A DNA stretch of 64,000 nucleotides from CAIWAH01 sp964602595 (GCA_964602595.1 CAZRRO010000017.1:85341-149340); one strand, 5' to 3'. Positions 33,826 through 43,093 are shown, numbered from the stretch's first letter. The notes: generated by a model from the letters alone, not told the origin. Program-made: numbers and translations.

Positions 33826-35115
33826 TTACTTCGCCGACGCGGAACTCACTCCGAGATCCAGGCACACCGCCTCTTTAGTGCTGCGGGCATACACCCGGCC
33901 GCCCGCCACGACCGGCGTGGTCCAGCACTTGCCCTCCAGCACGTCAGCCCGGGCCACTTCTTGGTAACCATCCGGCGTGGCCTTGATGAGGACCAACTGG
34001 CCGGCGTCGCCCAGGGCCAGCACATGGCCGTCCACCAGGATGACGTGGCCCGGCCCGAAGCCGGCCTTCTCCCATTTCACCTTGCCGGTTGCTACCTCGA
34101 CGCACTTCACCGGACCGCTGCCGTATTCCTTGAACTGGAACATGCCGTAGAGATGCCCGTCGTGCAGGACCGGCGTGGACCAGTGGTTCGCCAGCGGCTT
34201 GTCCCCGTTGAAGCGATAAATCTCCGTCGCGGTGAACTTGCCGTCCGCCTTCGCCAGCTTCACCGCCCCGGCGCCCACGCCGTAGCCCGCCGAGCAATAC
34301 ACGATGTCGCCCGCCACGACCGGTGAGGCCGCGGTCGAGATGCGGAACGGGAACGCGTAACGCCACAGCTCCTTGCCGGAGGTCGGCTCGACCGCCAACA
34401 GGCCGGACTTCACGAAGAAGACCACCTGCCGCTGTCCTTGGATCGTCGCCGCCGTCGGGGTCGCGTGGGTCATGGTCTCGTCGAAGGCTTTCCATGCCAC
34501 CTTGCCGTCGGCCTTGTTAAAGGCGAGCAACGACTCCCCTGCCCCGCCGCCCGCCACCAAAACCAGGTTCCCCTCGATCAGGGGCGACGCGGCGTTCTGC
34601 CACTGGATGTTCCGGCCGGCGAATTCCTTCAGCAGATCATGCCGCCACAGCTCCGCGCCGGACTTCGCGGAGAAACACGCCAGCACCAGCTTGCCGGTGA
34701 GGACGTAGACGTGGTCGCCATCCAGCGTCGGCGAGGAACGCGGGCCATCGCCGCCCTTGTTGTCCCCCGTGCCGGCATCGCCGCCGCCGTCGAACTTCAC
34801 CGCGCCGAGGGGCTTCGCCCACGACTCCTTGCCGGTGTCCGCATTCCGCGCCACCAGCACCTCCTGCGATGCGCCATCCACGTCCCGTTGCTCCAACGTG
34901 AACGCCGCGCCGCCGCCGACCGCAAACGAGCTGAACCCGCGGTCGCTGGTAACCTTCCACAGCACCTTCGGACCGGCGTCGGGCCATTTCTTGGAAATCT
35001 TCTCCGGCGACGAACCGTCGCCCTTGGGGCCACGGACAAACGGCCAGTCTCCGGCCAGGGCCGCGGAGGCAAACGCGGCGGTCAACGTGAGCGAGGCAAA
35101 CAAACGGGGATTCAT
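33826..35115 (-). CDS. Secreted PQQ-type beta-propeller protein
   Basis: 429 residues. The signal peptide (RLFASLTLTAAFASAALA) is followed by GDWPFVRGPKGDGSSPEK, the usual start of the PVC PQQ-propeller group. Blade motifs include GKESWAKPLG, GAELWRHDLL, GKVAWKAFDE, GKELWRYAFP and GKVKWEKAGF. The family is annotated as BamB-like; most such paralogues are probably periplasmic enzymes or scaffolds rather than true outer-membrane assembly factors. It stands alone, with a terminator behind and a divergent pseudopilin gene in front. Confidence 0.85.
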   Translation of the reverse strand: MNPRLFASLTLTAAFASAALAGDWPFVRGPKGDGSSPEKISKKWPDAGPKVLWKVTSDRGFSSFAVGGGAAFTLEQRDVDGASQEVLVARNADTGKESWAKPLGAVKFDGGGDAGTGDNKGGDGPRSSPTLDGDHVYVLTGKLVLACFSAKSGAELWRHDLLKEFAGRNIQWQNAASPLIEGNLVLVAGGGAGESLLAFNKADGKVAWKAFDETMTHATPTAATIQGQRQVVFFVKSGLLAVEPTSGKELWRYAFPFRISTAASPVVAGDIVYCSAGYGVGAGAVKLAKADGKFTATEIYRFNGDKPLANHWSTPVLHDGHLYGMFQFKEYGSGPVKCVEVATGKVKWEKAGFGPGHVILVDGHVLALGDAGQLVLIKATPDGYQEVARADVLEGKCWTTPVVAGGRVYARSTKEAVCLDLGVSSASAK

Positions 35116-35299
35116 GATGCCGCGGAAACTCGACGAAGCGGTCCGGCGGTCAACCGGTTTTTGCCGGACTCAGGCCGGCAGCGACACCGTGAAGGGAGTC
35201 CAGGGCGGTGACGGGAGATTGAGACCAGGGCGACGTCTTCGGGAACCGGAACGTCACTTGCGGGACCGGCCGCGAACACCGCAGGCTGGGCCCCTTGCC

Positions 35300-36046
35300 A
35301 TGAGCAACCTCCCGATCCTTTCCCCGCGGCGGCTGGCGGCGTTCACTCTCATCGAGTTGCTCGTGGTCATCGCCATCATCGCGATCCTTGCCTCGATGCT
35401 GTTGCCGGCGATTTCGGCCGCGAAGGAGAAGGCGTCGCGCACCGCCTGCGTGAACAACAACCGGCAGCTCGGCCTCGCCGTGCAGATGTATGCCATGGAC
35501 AGCCAGGACTACATGCCGTGGCCCAACTGGGAGAACAGCCAGCGGGGTTGGTTGTATCAGCCGCTCGGCGGCCGGGCGCCGGATCCGCTGCGGACCAACG
35601 AGCTGCCGCTCATCGAGGCCGGCCTGTATTTCCCCTACCTGAAGGAGCGGAAGGTTTACAACTGCCCGCTCGACCGGACCAACCACCTCTCCTGGCAGAA
35701 GCGGCAGCAGCGCATCTCCAGCTACATCATGAACGGCGCCGTTTGCGCCTTTGCCCGGATCACCCCGCGCACCTTCAAGCTGACTTCCTTCAATCCCGCC
35801 GCCTACGTGATGTGGGAACCGGAGATCAAGAACTTCGGCGGCATCTGGGGTCCCAACCAGGGCCACGACGCCAGCCAGTATCCCAATGACCAGGAAGGCA
35901 TCGGGCGCCGGCACAAGAAGGGCGCGGTCATCACGGGCTTCAGCGGCCAAGTCCACTTCATCAAGTTCGAGGACTTCCAGCGCGAGCAGCGGCAGAACAA
36001 GCCGGGCCTGCTCTGGTGCGTGCCGGACAGCAAGACCGGCGAGTAG
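35300..36046 (+). CDS. Pseudopilin with prepilin leader (second copy)
   Basis: 248 residues. The leader MSNLPILSPRRLAA precedes FTLIELLVVIAIIAILASM, the prepilin helix. The usual Gly before the cleavage site is Ala, which some prepilin peptidases accept. NNRQLGLAVQMYAMDSQDYMPW is the DUF1559-like block, and RRHKKGAVITGFSGQVHFIKF takes the place of the typical C-terminal DG motif. It shares only the N-terminus with the pseudopilin at 3835. ATG at 35300 is selected over an open extension that lies antisense to the neighbouring gene. Role unknown beyond the type II/IV pilus-like class. Confidence 0.87.
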   Translation: MSNLPILSPRRLAAFTLIELLVVIAIIAILASMLLPAISAAKEKASRTACVNNNRQLGLAVQMYAMDSQDYMPWPNWENSQRGWLYQPLGGRAPDPLRTNELPLIEAGLYFPYLKERKVYNCPLDRTNHLSWQKRQQRISSYIMNGAVCAFARITPRTFKLTSFNPAAYVMWEPEIKNFGGIWGPNQGHDASQYPNDQEGIGRRHKKGAVITGFSGQVHFIKFEDFQREQRQNKPGLLWCVPDSKTGE

Positions 36047-36135
36047 GTCGGCCGCGGCGGCGATCCTCGGCCGGCGACGTGGTTGGGGGAATCCGAAGGT
36101 AGAACGGGCAGTAAATTCGGCGCAGGAAACGGCGT

Positions 36136-36876
36136 TCAGGTTTTTCGCCGCCCTACGCAGAATACTGCAACCACGCCGACGCCGAAGAGTGCCCAAGTCT
36201 CCGGTTCCGGCACAGCCGGCAGCGGGCTGAAGCTGATATCATCAATGACGTGCATCTTGGCGTCGGGCCAACCGGGAAACTGGCCTTCGTCCTGGCCAGG
36301 AAAGTTGCCGAAGCTGCGGAACTCGAACTGGAGTGGGGCCGTTTGGCCGGCGTAGGCGCTGACGTCCACCGCGTAATAATGAAAGAGGGGCACGTCGGGG
36401 TCACCGCTGGGACGGTCCTCCAGGAAATGCACCGGAGCTGGCGATCCGGCCACAGAGACATGCAAATCGTTGCCGTGATACAGGAAACGCAGGGACTGGG
36501 CGTCGGAAGGGATGTCGCCGGTTTGCGCCAGAAAGAAGGAGGGAGCCGCAATGCCGGCGTGGGGCCAAATACCGAGCGAATATGTTCCAACGACCGGAAC
36601 CTTGGCGGAGTTTGCCGGCTGCGCATTGTTGACGTAACTGGAATCCAGAATGCTCGAAAGATTTCTAAACGGTTGAGTGTGATTGTAACCCACCCCATTG
36701 GGCACATCCCAGCCCGGGACCATCCATACTTCTGGTGCCCCTTCGAATGTTGGGCCTGGAATTGCCAGTCCAATTCCGCCGGGTATTTCAGGTGAATCGA
36801 ACCCAAAGTTTTGGAACGGCGCAGCGGCCAGCAGGCCCGGCAATGAGCAGGCCAGCAGGAGGAGTGAAGATTTCAT
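36136..36876 (-). CDS. PEP-CTERM sorting-domain protein
   Basis: 246 residues. The signal peptide (SSLLLLACSLPGLLAAA) and the C-terminal VPEPETWALFGVGVVAVFCVGRRKT, an exosortase-type PEP-CTERM tail (VPEP, hydrophobic helix, basic end), are both visible. The middle resembles a beta-sandwich such as DUF642 or a similar carbohydrate-binding fold, but I could not assign it. Such proteins are processed by EpsH-type exosortases and sent to the surface or biofilm matrix; no exosortase gene is in the window. ATG at 36876 is chosen because it begins the signal. It converges with the pseudopilin gene. Confidence 0.85.
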   Translation of the reverse strand: MKSSLLLLACSLPGLLAAAPFQNFGFDSPEIPGGIGLAIPGPTFEGAPEVWMVPGWDVPNGVGYNHTQPFRNLSSILDSSYVNNAQPANSAKVPVVGTYSLGIWPHAGIAAPSFFLAQTGDIPSDAQSLRFLYHGNDLHVSVAGSPAPVHFLEDRPSGDPDVPLFHYYAVDVSAYAGQTAPLQFEFRSFGNFPGQDEGQFPGWPDAKMHVIDDISFSPLPAVPEPETWALFGVGVVAVFCVGRRKT

Positions 36877-36982
36877 GGCGCGGTGACGAAAGTTCCCTGG
36901 CTGAGATTGAAAAAGGAGCTGGCGCAGACTTGGTAAAGCGCATTGGCGAAGCTTCCGGCATCCGTGCATGCAAGGCCCGGGT

Positions 36983-38245
36983 TCAGCGCGCCGCGGCGGA
37001 CTGGTTCTGGACGCGGTAGAGCTTGGTCTTCGAGCGGAGGAACAGGGTGTCGTCCATGACCGCGGGCGAGGCCATGAAACCGTCGCCCAGCGAACTCTTC
37101 GCCGCCACCCGGAACTCCTTCCCCGCCGCGACGACCGAGGTGTTGCCCTGCTGGTCGAAGAAATAGAGCCGGTTGCCCGCCACGAGCGGCGAGGCCGAAA
37201 ATTCGCCGCCCAACCGTTCGCTGTAATGGATCGCGCCGGACTTCGCGTCGAGGCAGGTGAGGATGCCGTTGTCGGAAATCATGTAGACCTCCTGCCCGAC
37301 GACCGCGACGGCCGGCTTCTGCGGGGCCTGCCGGCTAACCTTCCAGGCGACGTGGGTCGCCGTGACGTCGCCCTGGCCGCCGGGACGGATCGCCCACAGC
37401 TCCGGCTTCATGAAGCCGGTGGCAAGGTAAAGCAGCCCGTGGGCGAAGACGGGCCGGGTGACGTTGGAGAAGCCCGGGATGTCCACCCACCAGAGTTCGC
37501 GGCCCGTCGCGGGATCCAGGCCGCTCACGCGGAAGGCGCCCATGCTGATGAGTTCGTCGTGGCCGTCCACGGTGATGACGCTGGGCGTGTGGTAGGCCTT
37601 CTTCAGCTCCGGCGCCTTGCCGTCCAGCTGCGGGCCGTTGCTGCGGCGCGTGGTCCACAGGCGTTTGCCGGTGCGCTTGTCGAGCGCGGTGACAAACCGC
37701 TCGACGGTGCCGTCGCAGGTGAGGAACAGGCGGTCGCCGTGCAGCACGGGGGAACTGCCCGGGCCATTGCCGCCGTGGTCGTGGGCGAGGTCGGTGTTCT
37801 TCCAAATCACCTTGCCGCTCTGGCTGTCGAGGCAGGCCGCGCCGTAGCGGCCGAAGAAGCAATACACGCGGTCGCGCTCAATGACCGGCGTGGGCGACGC
37901 GTGGCTGTTGAGGCTGTGGATCGGTTCGACGGCCTCGACGCGGAACAGTTCGACGTCATGGACCAGGCGGCCGGATTCGGCGTCCACGGCGAGCGCCCGG
38001 AGCGAATGACCGTCGTCCTTCGCGGTGGTCAGCCACAGCAGCTTGTCCCAGATCACCGGCGACGACCAACCGGTGCCCGGGAGATCGGTGGCCCACGCCA
38101 CGTTCTCCGTGGCCGACCATTTCACGGGCAGATGCCGCGCCGGGGTGGTGCCGTCGCCGCGGGGCCCGCGGAATTCCGGCCAGGGTTCGGCCAGGGTGGT
38201 CAGGGTGGCCGCGAGGCCAAGGCAGAGAGCGACGCGCTGGAACAT
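36983..38245 (-). CDS. Secreted PQQ-type beta-propeller protein
   Basis: 420 residues. A signal peptide (MFQRVALCLGLAATLTTLA) precedes EPWPEFRGPRGDGTTPAR, the common PVC propeller start. Blades include GKVIWKNTDL, GKRLWTTRRS, GRELWWVDIPG and SGAIHYSERLGG. It is similar in layout to the proteins at 33826 and 57628. Function unknown; it is predicted periplasmic. The ATG at 38245 lies head to head with a cytochrome-dehydrogenase fusion gene, with 96 bases between them that should hold both promoters. A much longer open frame upstream is antisense to that gene and is not real. Confidence 0.85.
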   Translation of the reverse strand: MFQRVALCLGLAATLTTLAEPWPEFRGPRGDGTTPARHLPVKWSATENVAWATDLPGTGWSSPVIWDKLLWLTTAKDDGHSLRALAVDAESGRLVHDVELFRVEAVEPIHSLNSHASPTPVIERDRVYCFFGRYGAACLDSQSGKVIWKNTDLAHDHGGNGPGSSPVLHGDRLFLTCDGTVERFVTALDKRTGKRLWTTRRSNGPQLDGKAPELKKAYHTPSVITVDGHDELISMGAFRVSGLDPATGRELWWVDIPGFSNVTRPVFAHGLLYLATGFMKPELWAIRPGGQGDVTATHVAWKVSRQAPQKPAVAVVGQEVYMISDNGILTCLDAKSGAIHYSERLGGEFSASPLVAGNRLYFFDQQGNTSVVAAGKEFRVAAKSSLGDGFMASPAVMDDTLFLRSKTKLYRVQNQSAAAR

Positions 38246-38341
38246 GGCGCGAGTGTGGCCCGACGCGGGCGGCCAAGTCCACCGGCGGCTTCGGTGGCGG
38301 GCCGATTGACTCGGGCGGCCTCCTCCGTAACGTCCGCGCGC

Positions 38342-40027
38342 ATGCCCCGCCTGTTCCGCCGCCTGATTGCGTTTTGTCTTACCAGCCTGGCACTCTTCGC
38401 CGCCGAGTCCCCGGCCGTTCCGCCGGAACTTCAGAGCACCTTCAACCGCGGCCAAGTGCTCTTCGCGGCCAACTGCTCCATGTGCCATCAGCTTTCCGGT
38501 CGCGGCACGTCCGGCACCTATCCGCCGCTCGCCGCCTCGGACTGGCTCCAGCAGAACCGCCGGCTGGCCATCCGCGCCGTCGTCGCCGGGCTCAAGGAAC
38601 CCATCACCGTCAATGGCGTCCGCTACCAGGGCCAAATGCCCCCGGCGTTGCTCACCGACCAGCAGGTCGCCGATGTGCTGACCTTCGTGATGAACTCCTG
38701 GGGCAATCCTGGCGGCCGGGTCATCGCGCCGGAAGTTGCGGTCGTGCGGGCCAAGACGGAATTCCCGACCTTCGAAGCGCTCAAGCGGGCCAACGACTTC
38801 CGCCCCCTGCCTCCGGCGCCGGCTGGCTTCACGGTGGCTGAGACGGCGCGGCTGCCCGATTTTGCCACGCGGTTGGCCAGTGATCGCCTCGGGAAAAACC
38901 TGTTCGTGCTCGGCCTCAACGGCTCCGTCTGGCGCCTCAACCTCGCGACCAAGAAGTTCAAGCAGCTCGTCTGGCCCACGAACTACACCGACCTGAGGCC
39001 GGGCGATTTCAGCACCCTGGGCCTGACTGTGGATGCCGATCGACGGCTTTGGATCAGCTTCAACCAACGGATTGCCTCCCAGCCGCTGATCACGAACGAG
39101 GTCGGCATCGTTCGCACCTCGGGCGTGGATGCCGAGGGTAATCCAATGGCGCCCAAACTCTGGTTCCGGACGGGTTACCCTCACGGCATCGGCCCCTACA
39201 ACCACGGCGTCTCCGACCTGCGTTTCGGACCCGACGGCAAACTCTACCTGGCCAGCGGTTCACGCACCGACGGCGGCGAAGCGGGGACCGATCCGCAGTT
39301 CGGAACGATGGGCGAGACCGACATCACCGCCGCCGTGTGGCGCTTCGATCCGAAGGCCACCGACCCCCAACTGGAAGTCGTCGCCCGCGGCATCCGGAAC
39401 GCCTACAGCCTGAATTGGGACGGCGCCGACAACCTCTTCACCGTCGCCAACGGCCCGGACGCCCACGCGGGCGAGGAGATGGACCATGTCGTGCCGCCGA
39501 AGGCCGGCAAGCCTCCGCGCCACCACGGTTTCCCCTACCAGCTAGGGCTCACTCCCGCCGGCCACCGCTGGTATCCGCACACCCCCGCCGCCCCCGACGG
39601 AGTCCAGTTCGCCCTGCCCGTGGAAAACCTGGGACCTGATGCGCTCGTCGACGGCAAAACCACGGCGACTTTCACCCCGCACAGTTCCCCCGCCGGCCTC
39701 GAATGGCTCGACGCGAGCTGGCCTGAGTCGGTGCGAAACGGCTTCCTGATGGGTCGCTTCGGCAACCTCATCAAGACCGGCGACGATCACGACTGCGGCT
39801 TCGACGTGCTGTCGGTGAAGCTCACGCGCACCGCGGGAGGCCGCTGGCAGGCCCAGACCAAGACCTTTCTGGCACCGCTGGGCCGCCCCATGGATGTCCA
39901 CGTCGCCGGCGGCAAGATCTACGTGCTGGAATACACCCGACCGACCAGCTTCAAGGAACAGGCCGGTTGGCTGCCGGGGCGGATCATCGAGGTGGCACCG
40001 GCCGGGGCTTCAGCGAAGGCGCCGTGA
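38342..40027 (+). CDS. Cytochrome c fused to sorbosone/glucose dehydrogenase-like propeller
   Basis: 561 residues. A signal peptide precedes a cytochrome c domain with CSMCH (residues about 40-130) and distal Met candidates. A six-bladed PQQ-dependent sugar dehydrogenase-like domain follows: HGVSDLRFGPDGKLYLASGS, RGIRNAYSLNWDG and a late MDVHVAGGKIYVLEY. Proteins of this layout oxidise sugars or alcohols and pass electrons to the attached haem; the substrate here is unknown. PQQ could be supplied from outside, since no pqq biosynthesis genes are present. ATG at 38342. The long upstream extension is rejected as antisense to the neighbouring propeller gene. Confidence 0.85.
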   Translation: MPRLFRRLIAFCLTSLALFAAESPAVPPELQSTFNRGQVLFAANCSMCHQLSGRGTSGTYPPLAASDWLQQNRRLAIRAVVAGLKEPITVNGVRYQGQMPPALLTDQQVADVLTFVMNSWGNPGGRVIAPEVAVVRAKTEFPTFEALKRANDFRPLPPAPAGFTVAETARLPDFATRLASDRLGKNLFVLGLNGSVWRLNLATKKFKQLVWPTNYTDLRPGDFSTLGLTVDADRRLWISFNQRIASQPLITNEVGIVRTSGVDAEGNPMAPKLWFRTGYPHGIGPYNHGVSDLRFGPDGKLYLASGSRTDGGEAGTDPQFGTMGETDITAAVWRFDPKATDPQLEVVARGIRNAYSLNWDGADNLFTVANGPDAHAGEEMDHVVPPKAGKPPRHHGFPYQLGLTPAGHRWYPHTPAAPDGVQFALPVENLGPDALVDGKTTATFTPHSSPAGLEWLDASWPESVRNGFLMGRFGNLIKTGDDHDCGFDVLSVKLTRTAGGRWQAQTKTFLAPLGRPMDVHVAGGKIYVLEYTRPTSFKEQAGWLPGRIIEVAPAGASAKAP

Positions 40028-40102
40028 GGCCGGAGCGCGGACCGAGCGAACCGTTCGGCCGGACAGGGGCAAAACTACACTGCCAGTGGAGCCGGGCTCC
40101 GT

Positions 40103-41098
40103 TCAGTTCGTCGGCTCCGCCGGCTTCCCGGGCTGCCGTTCCGTCAGGTTCCGCTCCAGCCGTTTTCGCATGGCTTGGTGGACTTCGTTGGTCACGGCGG
40201 CGAGGTGGGTTTTCGCCGCGTCGAGCTGCCCCGCGCGGAGATGCCAGCGGGCCATGTGCAGGTAAACACCTTCCCGCTCCTCGTCGCCGGGAGCCTGGGC
40301 CAAGGCATTGGTCCACGCACCCAGCGCGGTGTGCATGAGCCGCAGCTCGGCCGCGCGTTTTCCCGCGGCATCGGCGGCCGCCTCGGGCTTCACGCCGTAG
40401 TAAGTCTGCGCGACGTCGGCGAGCAAGGTGAAGTTCAGCGGGTCCAGCTTGATCGCCTCCTGATACATGCCGAGCGCCTTGCGGAACACGCCCTGTTCGT
40501 CGGTCTTGAAATGGTTGGTGGCGTCGTTGCGGAAGAGGAACGTCAGCGTGCCGAAGTTGTGCCAGTAGATCGGCTCGTGGGGATTGAGCTTCAGCGCCTC
40601 CTCATAGTAGGGAAACGCCTTCTCCACCGGTCCGATGTGGCCGTAGCTGTTCGCGAGGTTGTTCCACGCCGCGGGATTCTTCGGGTCCAGTTCGCGGGAC
40701 TTCTCCCACCGCTGGATCGCGCCTGGTTCGTCGCCGATGTCGTTGAGGAAACTGCCGTAGGCGAGGAAGCCCTTCGCGTTGCCCGGATGCCGGCTGAGGA
40801 AGTCCTCATAGAGCGCCTTGACCTCGTCGAAGCGCTTGGTGACGCGCGCCTTCAGGGCGTTGGCCGTGGGCGCCGTCAGCGGGTCGGCGGGCTTTTCGGC
40901 TTCGGCCAGCCACTGTTCGACTTCTTCCTGCGCCGCGTCGTCGGCTTCCATGACGCGGCGAAGCTCCATCTCGACCGGGTTGTTGGTGTTGACCGCCGGG
41001 ACAATGAAGCCGGTCTTTTCCGCAACCAGATTGCTGAGGGCCGCCGGCTGGTTGGTGGACAGCAGGACCCCAAGGGCGCCGATCAGGAGATCACTCAC
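40103..41098 (-). CDS. TPR-repeat protein
   Basis: 331 residues with several TPR units, seen as AKGFLAYGSFLNDIGDEPGAI, AAWNNLANSYGHIGPVEKAF and PLNFTLLADVAQTYYGVKPEA, plus PG-DEEREGVYLHMARWHLRAG near the end. The N-terminus is weakly hydrophobic (MSDLLIGALGVLL) and might be a signal anchor. The start is GTG at 41098. TPR proteins serve as scaffolds; no partner is evident. It stands alone between two plus-strand genes, so it is its own transcription unit. Confidence 0.78.
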   Translation of the reverse strand: MSDLLIGALGVLLSTNQPAALSNLVAEKTGFIVPAVNTNNPVEMELRRVMEADDAAQEEVEQWLAEAEKPADPLTAPTANALKARVTKRFDEVKALYEDFLSRHPGNAKGFLAYGSFLNDIGDEPGAIQRWEKSRELDPKNPAAWNNLANSYGHIGPVEKAFPYYEEALKLNPHEPIYWHNFGTLTFLFRNDATNHFKTDEQGVFRKALGMYQEAIKLDPLNFTLLADVAQTYYGVKPEAAADAAGKRAAELRLMHTALGAWTNALAQAPGDEEREGVYLHMARWHLRAGQLDAAKTHLAAVTNEVHQAMRKRLERNLTERQPGKPAEPTN

Positions 41099-41206
41099 GG
41101 CGGGAAGCTAACCGCCCGCTCCGGCCGGACAAGCGCCGGCCTGTAACCACCCGCCGACACCCGGCGTCTCCCTCCGCACACGGGCGAACCGTGGAACAAA
41201 AGTCAC

Positions 41207-41536
41207 ATGAAACACATTCTCCAGTCCCTGCTCACCGCCGGCCTGCTCCTCGGAGCCACCGCGCCCCTCCACGCCGAAGAACAACCCGAGAAGGCCAAGC
41301 CGGCCGAAAAGGGCGAAGGCAAGAAGCGCTCCGAGCGCCCCAAGCTGCCGCCCGAGGAACGCGCCAAGCGCGCCGCCAAGGCCAAGGAAAAAGCCGAAGC
41401 CCGCCTGAAGGAGCTCAAGGAAAAGCAGGCCGCCGGCAAGCTCACCGACGAGGAAGCCAAGCAGCTCGAACGCCTGACCAAACGCCTTGAGCGGGCCGCC
41501 AAACCCGACGCCAACGAGAAGTCCGATACCAAGTGA
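41207..41536 (+). CDS. Small secreted Lys/Glu/Ala-rich protein
   Basis: 109 residues. The signal peptide (HILQSLLTAGLLLGATAPLHA) is followed by a highly charged, helical region of repeated KAKEKAEA-type sequence, probably an extended or coiled-coil helix. No family recognised. A terminator hairpin follows, so it is a separate unit from the ECF sigma gene. Low complexity makes homology hard to judge; the signal peptide and terminator support that it is expressed. Confidence 0.65.
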   Translation: MKHILQSLLTAGLLLGATAPLHAEEQPEKAKPAEKGEGKKRSERPKLPPEERAKRAAKAKEKAEARLKELKEKQAAGKLTDEEAKQLERLTKRLERAAKPDANEKSDTK

Positions 41537-41604
41537 CCCGGTGACGGGATCACGGCCCCTTTTGCGGTCCGCCATTGTGTGTGGTGCCCGGTTTTCCGGG
41601 CAGG

Positions 41605-41633
41605 CCGCCGTGTGAAGGCACGGCGGTCTTTTT
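41605..41633 (+). terminator. Rho-independent terminator after the Lys-rich gene
   Basis: An 8-bp stem (41605-41612 with 41619-41626) with a 6-base loop is followed by TCTTTTTG. It lies between the small secreted protein and the ECF sigma gene. Confidence 0.75.
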
Positions 41634-41704
41634 GTTCGCCGGCCACACCGTTTTCGCCCGCCGCCCCTTTCGCCGTTCTTGTCGCCCTGCCACGCTCCGC
41701 CGCC

Positions 41705-42286
41705 GTGCTGCCCGAAGCCAGTGACCCCGAGCTCATCGCCGCGATCCGCGGCGGCGAACCGGCCCGCTTCGAGGAGTTGGTTCGCCGCTACCAGGCGCGA
41801 CTGTTCGCCACCGCCCGGCGTTACGCCCGCCGGGAAGATGAGGTGGAGGACATCGTCCAGGAGGTCTTCCTCAAGGCCTACACCAAGCTGGATTCGTGGC
41901 GGGGCGACGCGCCGTTTGAACACTGGCTCATGCGCCTCGCCGTCCATACCTGCTATGACTTCCTCCGGCGCCACCAACGCAACCGCGAACACAACCTCAG
42001 CGAGATTTCCGACGAGGAATCCACGTGGCTGGAGAAGTTCGCCCGCAGCCCGGACGAATCCACGGCCGACGCCGACGCCGCCCGGTCGCTCGTCGGCAAG
42101 GTCCTGGACCAACTGTCGCCCGCCAACCGGCTCATCATCACGCTCCTTGAACTGGAAGACCGGCCCGTGAAGGAGATCGCCCAGCTCACCGGCTGGTCCG
42201 TGCCGCTGGTCAAGGTGCGCGCCTTCCGGGCCCGCGCCGAGATGAAGAAAATCCTCCACCGCCTCGCCCCGGAAAAGTATCTGTAA
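41705..42286 (+). CDS. ECF-type RNA polymerase sigma factor
   Basis: 193 residues from GTG at 41705. Region 2 is seen in RRYQARLFATARRYARREDEVEDIVQEVFLKAY, and region 4 in DQLSPANRLIITLLELEDRPVKEIAQLTGWSVPLVKVRAFRARAEMKKIL. Its neighbours are a small membrane protein and a Spy-like periplasmic protein, the usual layout for an ECF sigma with its anti-sigma and a periplasmic sensor or target. The frame stays open upstream, across the terminator hairpin, but that part is atypical. Targets are unknown; autoregulation is likely. Confidence 0.88.
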   Translation: MLPEASDPELIAAIRGGEPARFEELVRRYQARLFATARRYARREDEVEDIVQEVFLKAYTKLDSWRGDAPFEHWLMRLAVHTCYDFLRRHQRNREHNLSEISDEESTWLEKFARSPDESTADADAARSLVGKVLDQLSPANRLIITLLELEDRPVKEIAQLTGWSVPLVKVRAFRARAEMKKILHRLAPEKYL

Positions 42287-42324
42287 CCCCGCGGCGCCCG
42301 TGGCCGTCGGATTCAACCGCTGAC

Positions 42325-42642
42325 ATGAACCTCGAACGTCTCCAACGGACCCTGCTCGCCGCCGCCCGCCAGGCGGCCCCGTCGGACCGGGTTCCCTACG
42401 CCTTCGAGCAACGGGTGCTCGCCCGGATCCGCGCGGCCAAGCCCGACCCCCTGGCCATCTGGAACGCCTGGCTGTGGCGTTCCGCCCTGTCCGCCAGCGC
42501 GCTGGCAGTGGTCACCGGCGCGATCAGCTTTGCCCAGGCCGACCTGCCGCTGGACGAAACCGAACCCACGCTGGAACTCGCCAGCACCCACCTGGAAACG
42601 GCCCTGTTTGCGCCCGTGGGCAGCAGCCCGGAAAACTGGTGA
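42325..42642 (+). CDS. Small membrane protein, candidate anti-sigma factor
   Basis: 105 residues. The N-terminal cytoplasmic part (LERLQRTLLAAARQAAPSDRVPYAFEQRVLARI) is followed by a single membrane helix (ALSASALAVVTGAISFAQA) and a short periplasmic tail. Size, topology and position 38 bases after the ECF sigma gene suggest an anti-sigma factor, but no ZAS motif (HxxxCxxC) is visible, so the role is inferred. Its stop overlaps the GTG of the next gene (GTGA), indicating translational coupling. Confidence 0.6.
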   Translation: MNLERLQRTLLAAARQAAPSDRVPYAFEQRVLARIRAAKPDPLAIWNAWLWRSALSASALAVVTGAISFAQADLPLDETEPTLELASTHLETALFAPVGSSPENW

Positions 42643-43088
42643 AAGCCTGGAAAGTCATCCTCGCGGCAGTGCTGCTGTTCGCCGCCGGCGCACTGACGGG
42701 CGCGGCGGTGTCCCGCATCCGGACCCGTTCGGCCGTGCGGACGGAACTCGCCCAACGTGCGCCCCTGCCGGCCATTGCGTGGCAGCGTTATGAATTCCTC
42801 CGACGCGCCCAGCGCGACCTCAAGCTCACCGACGAGCAGAAGGCCCGCATCGACGGCCTGGTGAAGGCCAGCCAGGAACGCTTCCGTGCCCTGTGGGAGC
42901 CCATCGCACCCCAGTCGCGCGCCGAGTTCGAGGCGTTGCGCGAACAGATCCGCTCGGAACTCACGGCAGAACAGCAGCAGCGCTTCGACGAACTGCTGAA
43001 GAAGACCGAGAAGGAACGCCGCCGCCAGCGCGACGGCACCAACGCGCCTGCCGGCAATCGGCCACCGCGCAACCCGCCGGCGCCCTGA
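42639..43088 (+). CDS. Membrane-anchored Spy/CpxP-like periplasmic protein
   Basis: 149 residues from GTG at 42639, overlapping the previous stop by GTGA. One N-terminal helix (KVILAAVLLFAAGALTGAAV) is followed by a long helical periplasmic part with LKLTDEQKARIDGLVKAS and EIRSELTAEQQQRFDELL-like helices, the pattern of Spy/CpxP and periplasmic heavy-metal sensor proteins. A basic Pro-rich tail ends the protein. With the sigma factor and membrane protein it forms a three-gene envelope-stress-type operon. The stress sensed is unknown. Confidence 0.7.
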   Translation: MKAWKVILAAVLLFAAGALTGAAVSRIRTRSAVRTELAQRAPLPAIAWQRYEFLRRAQRDLKLTDEQKARIDGLVKASQERFRALWEPIAPQSRAEFEALREQIRSELTAEQQQRFDELLKKTEKERRRQRDGTNAPAGNRPPRNPPAP

Positions 43089-43093
43089 GTGGG

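Noticed and set aside
36968..38341. N-terminal extension of the cytochrome-dehydrogenase fusion
   Set aside because: It is antisense to the PQQ propeller at 36983 and ends just before a good signal peptide at 38342.
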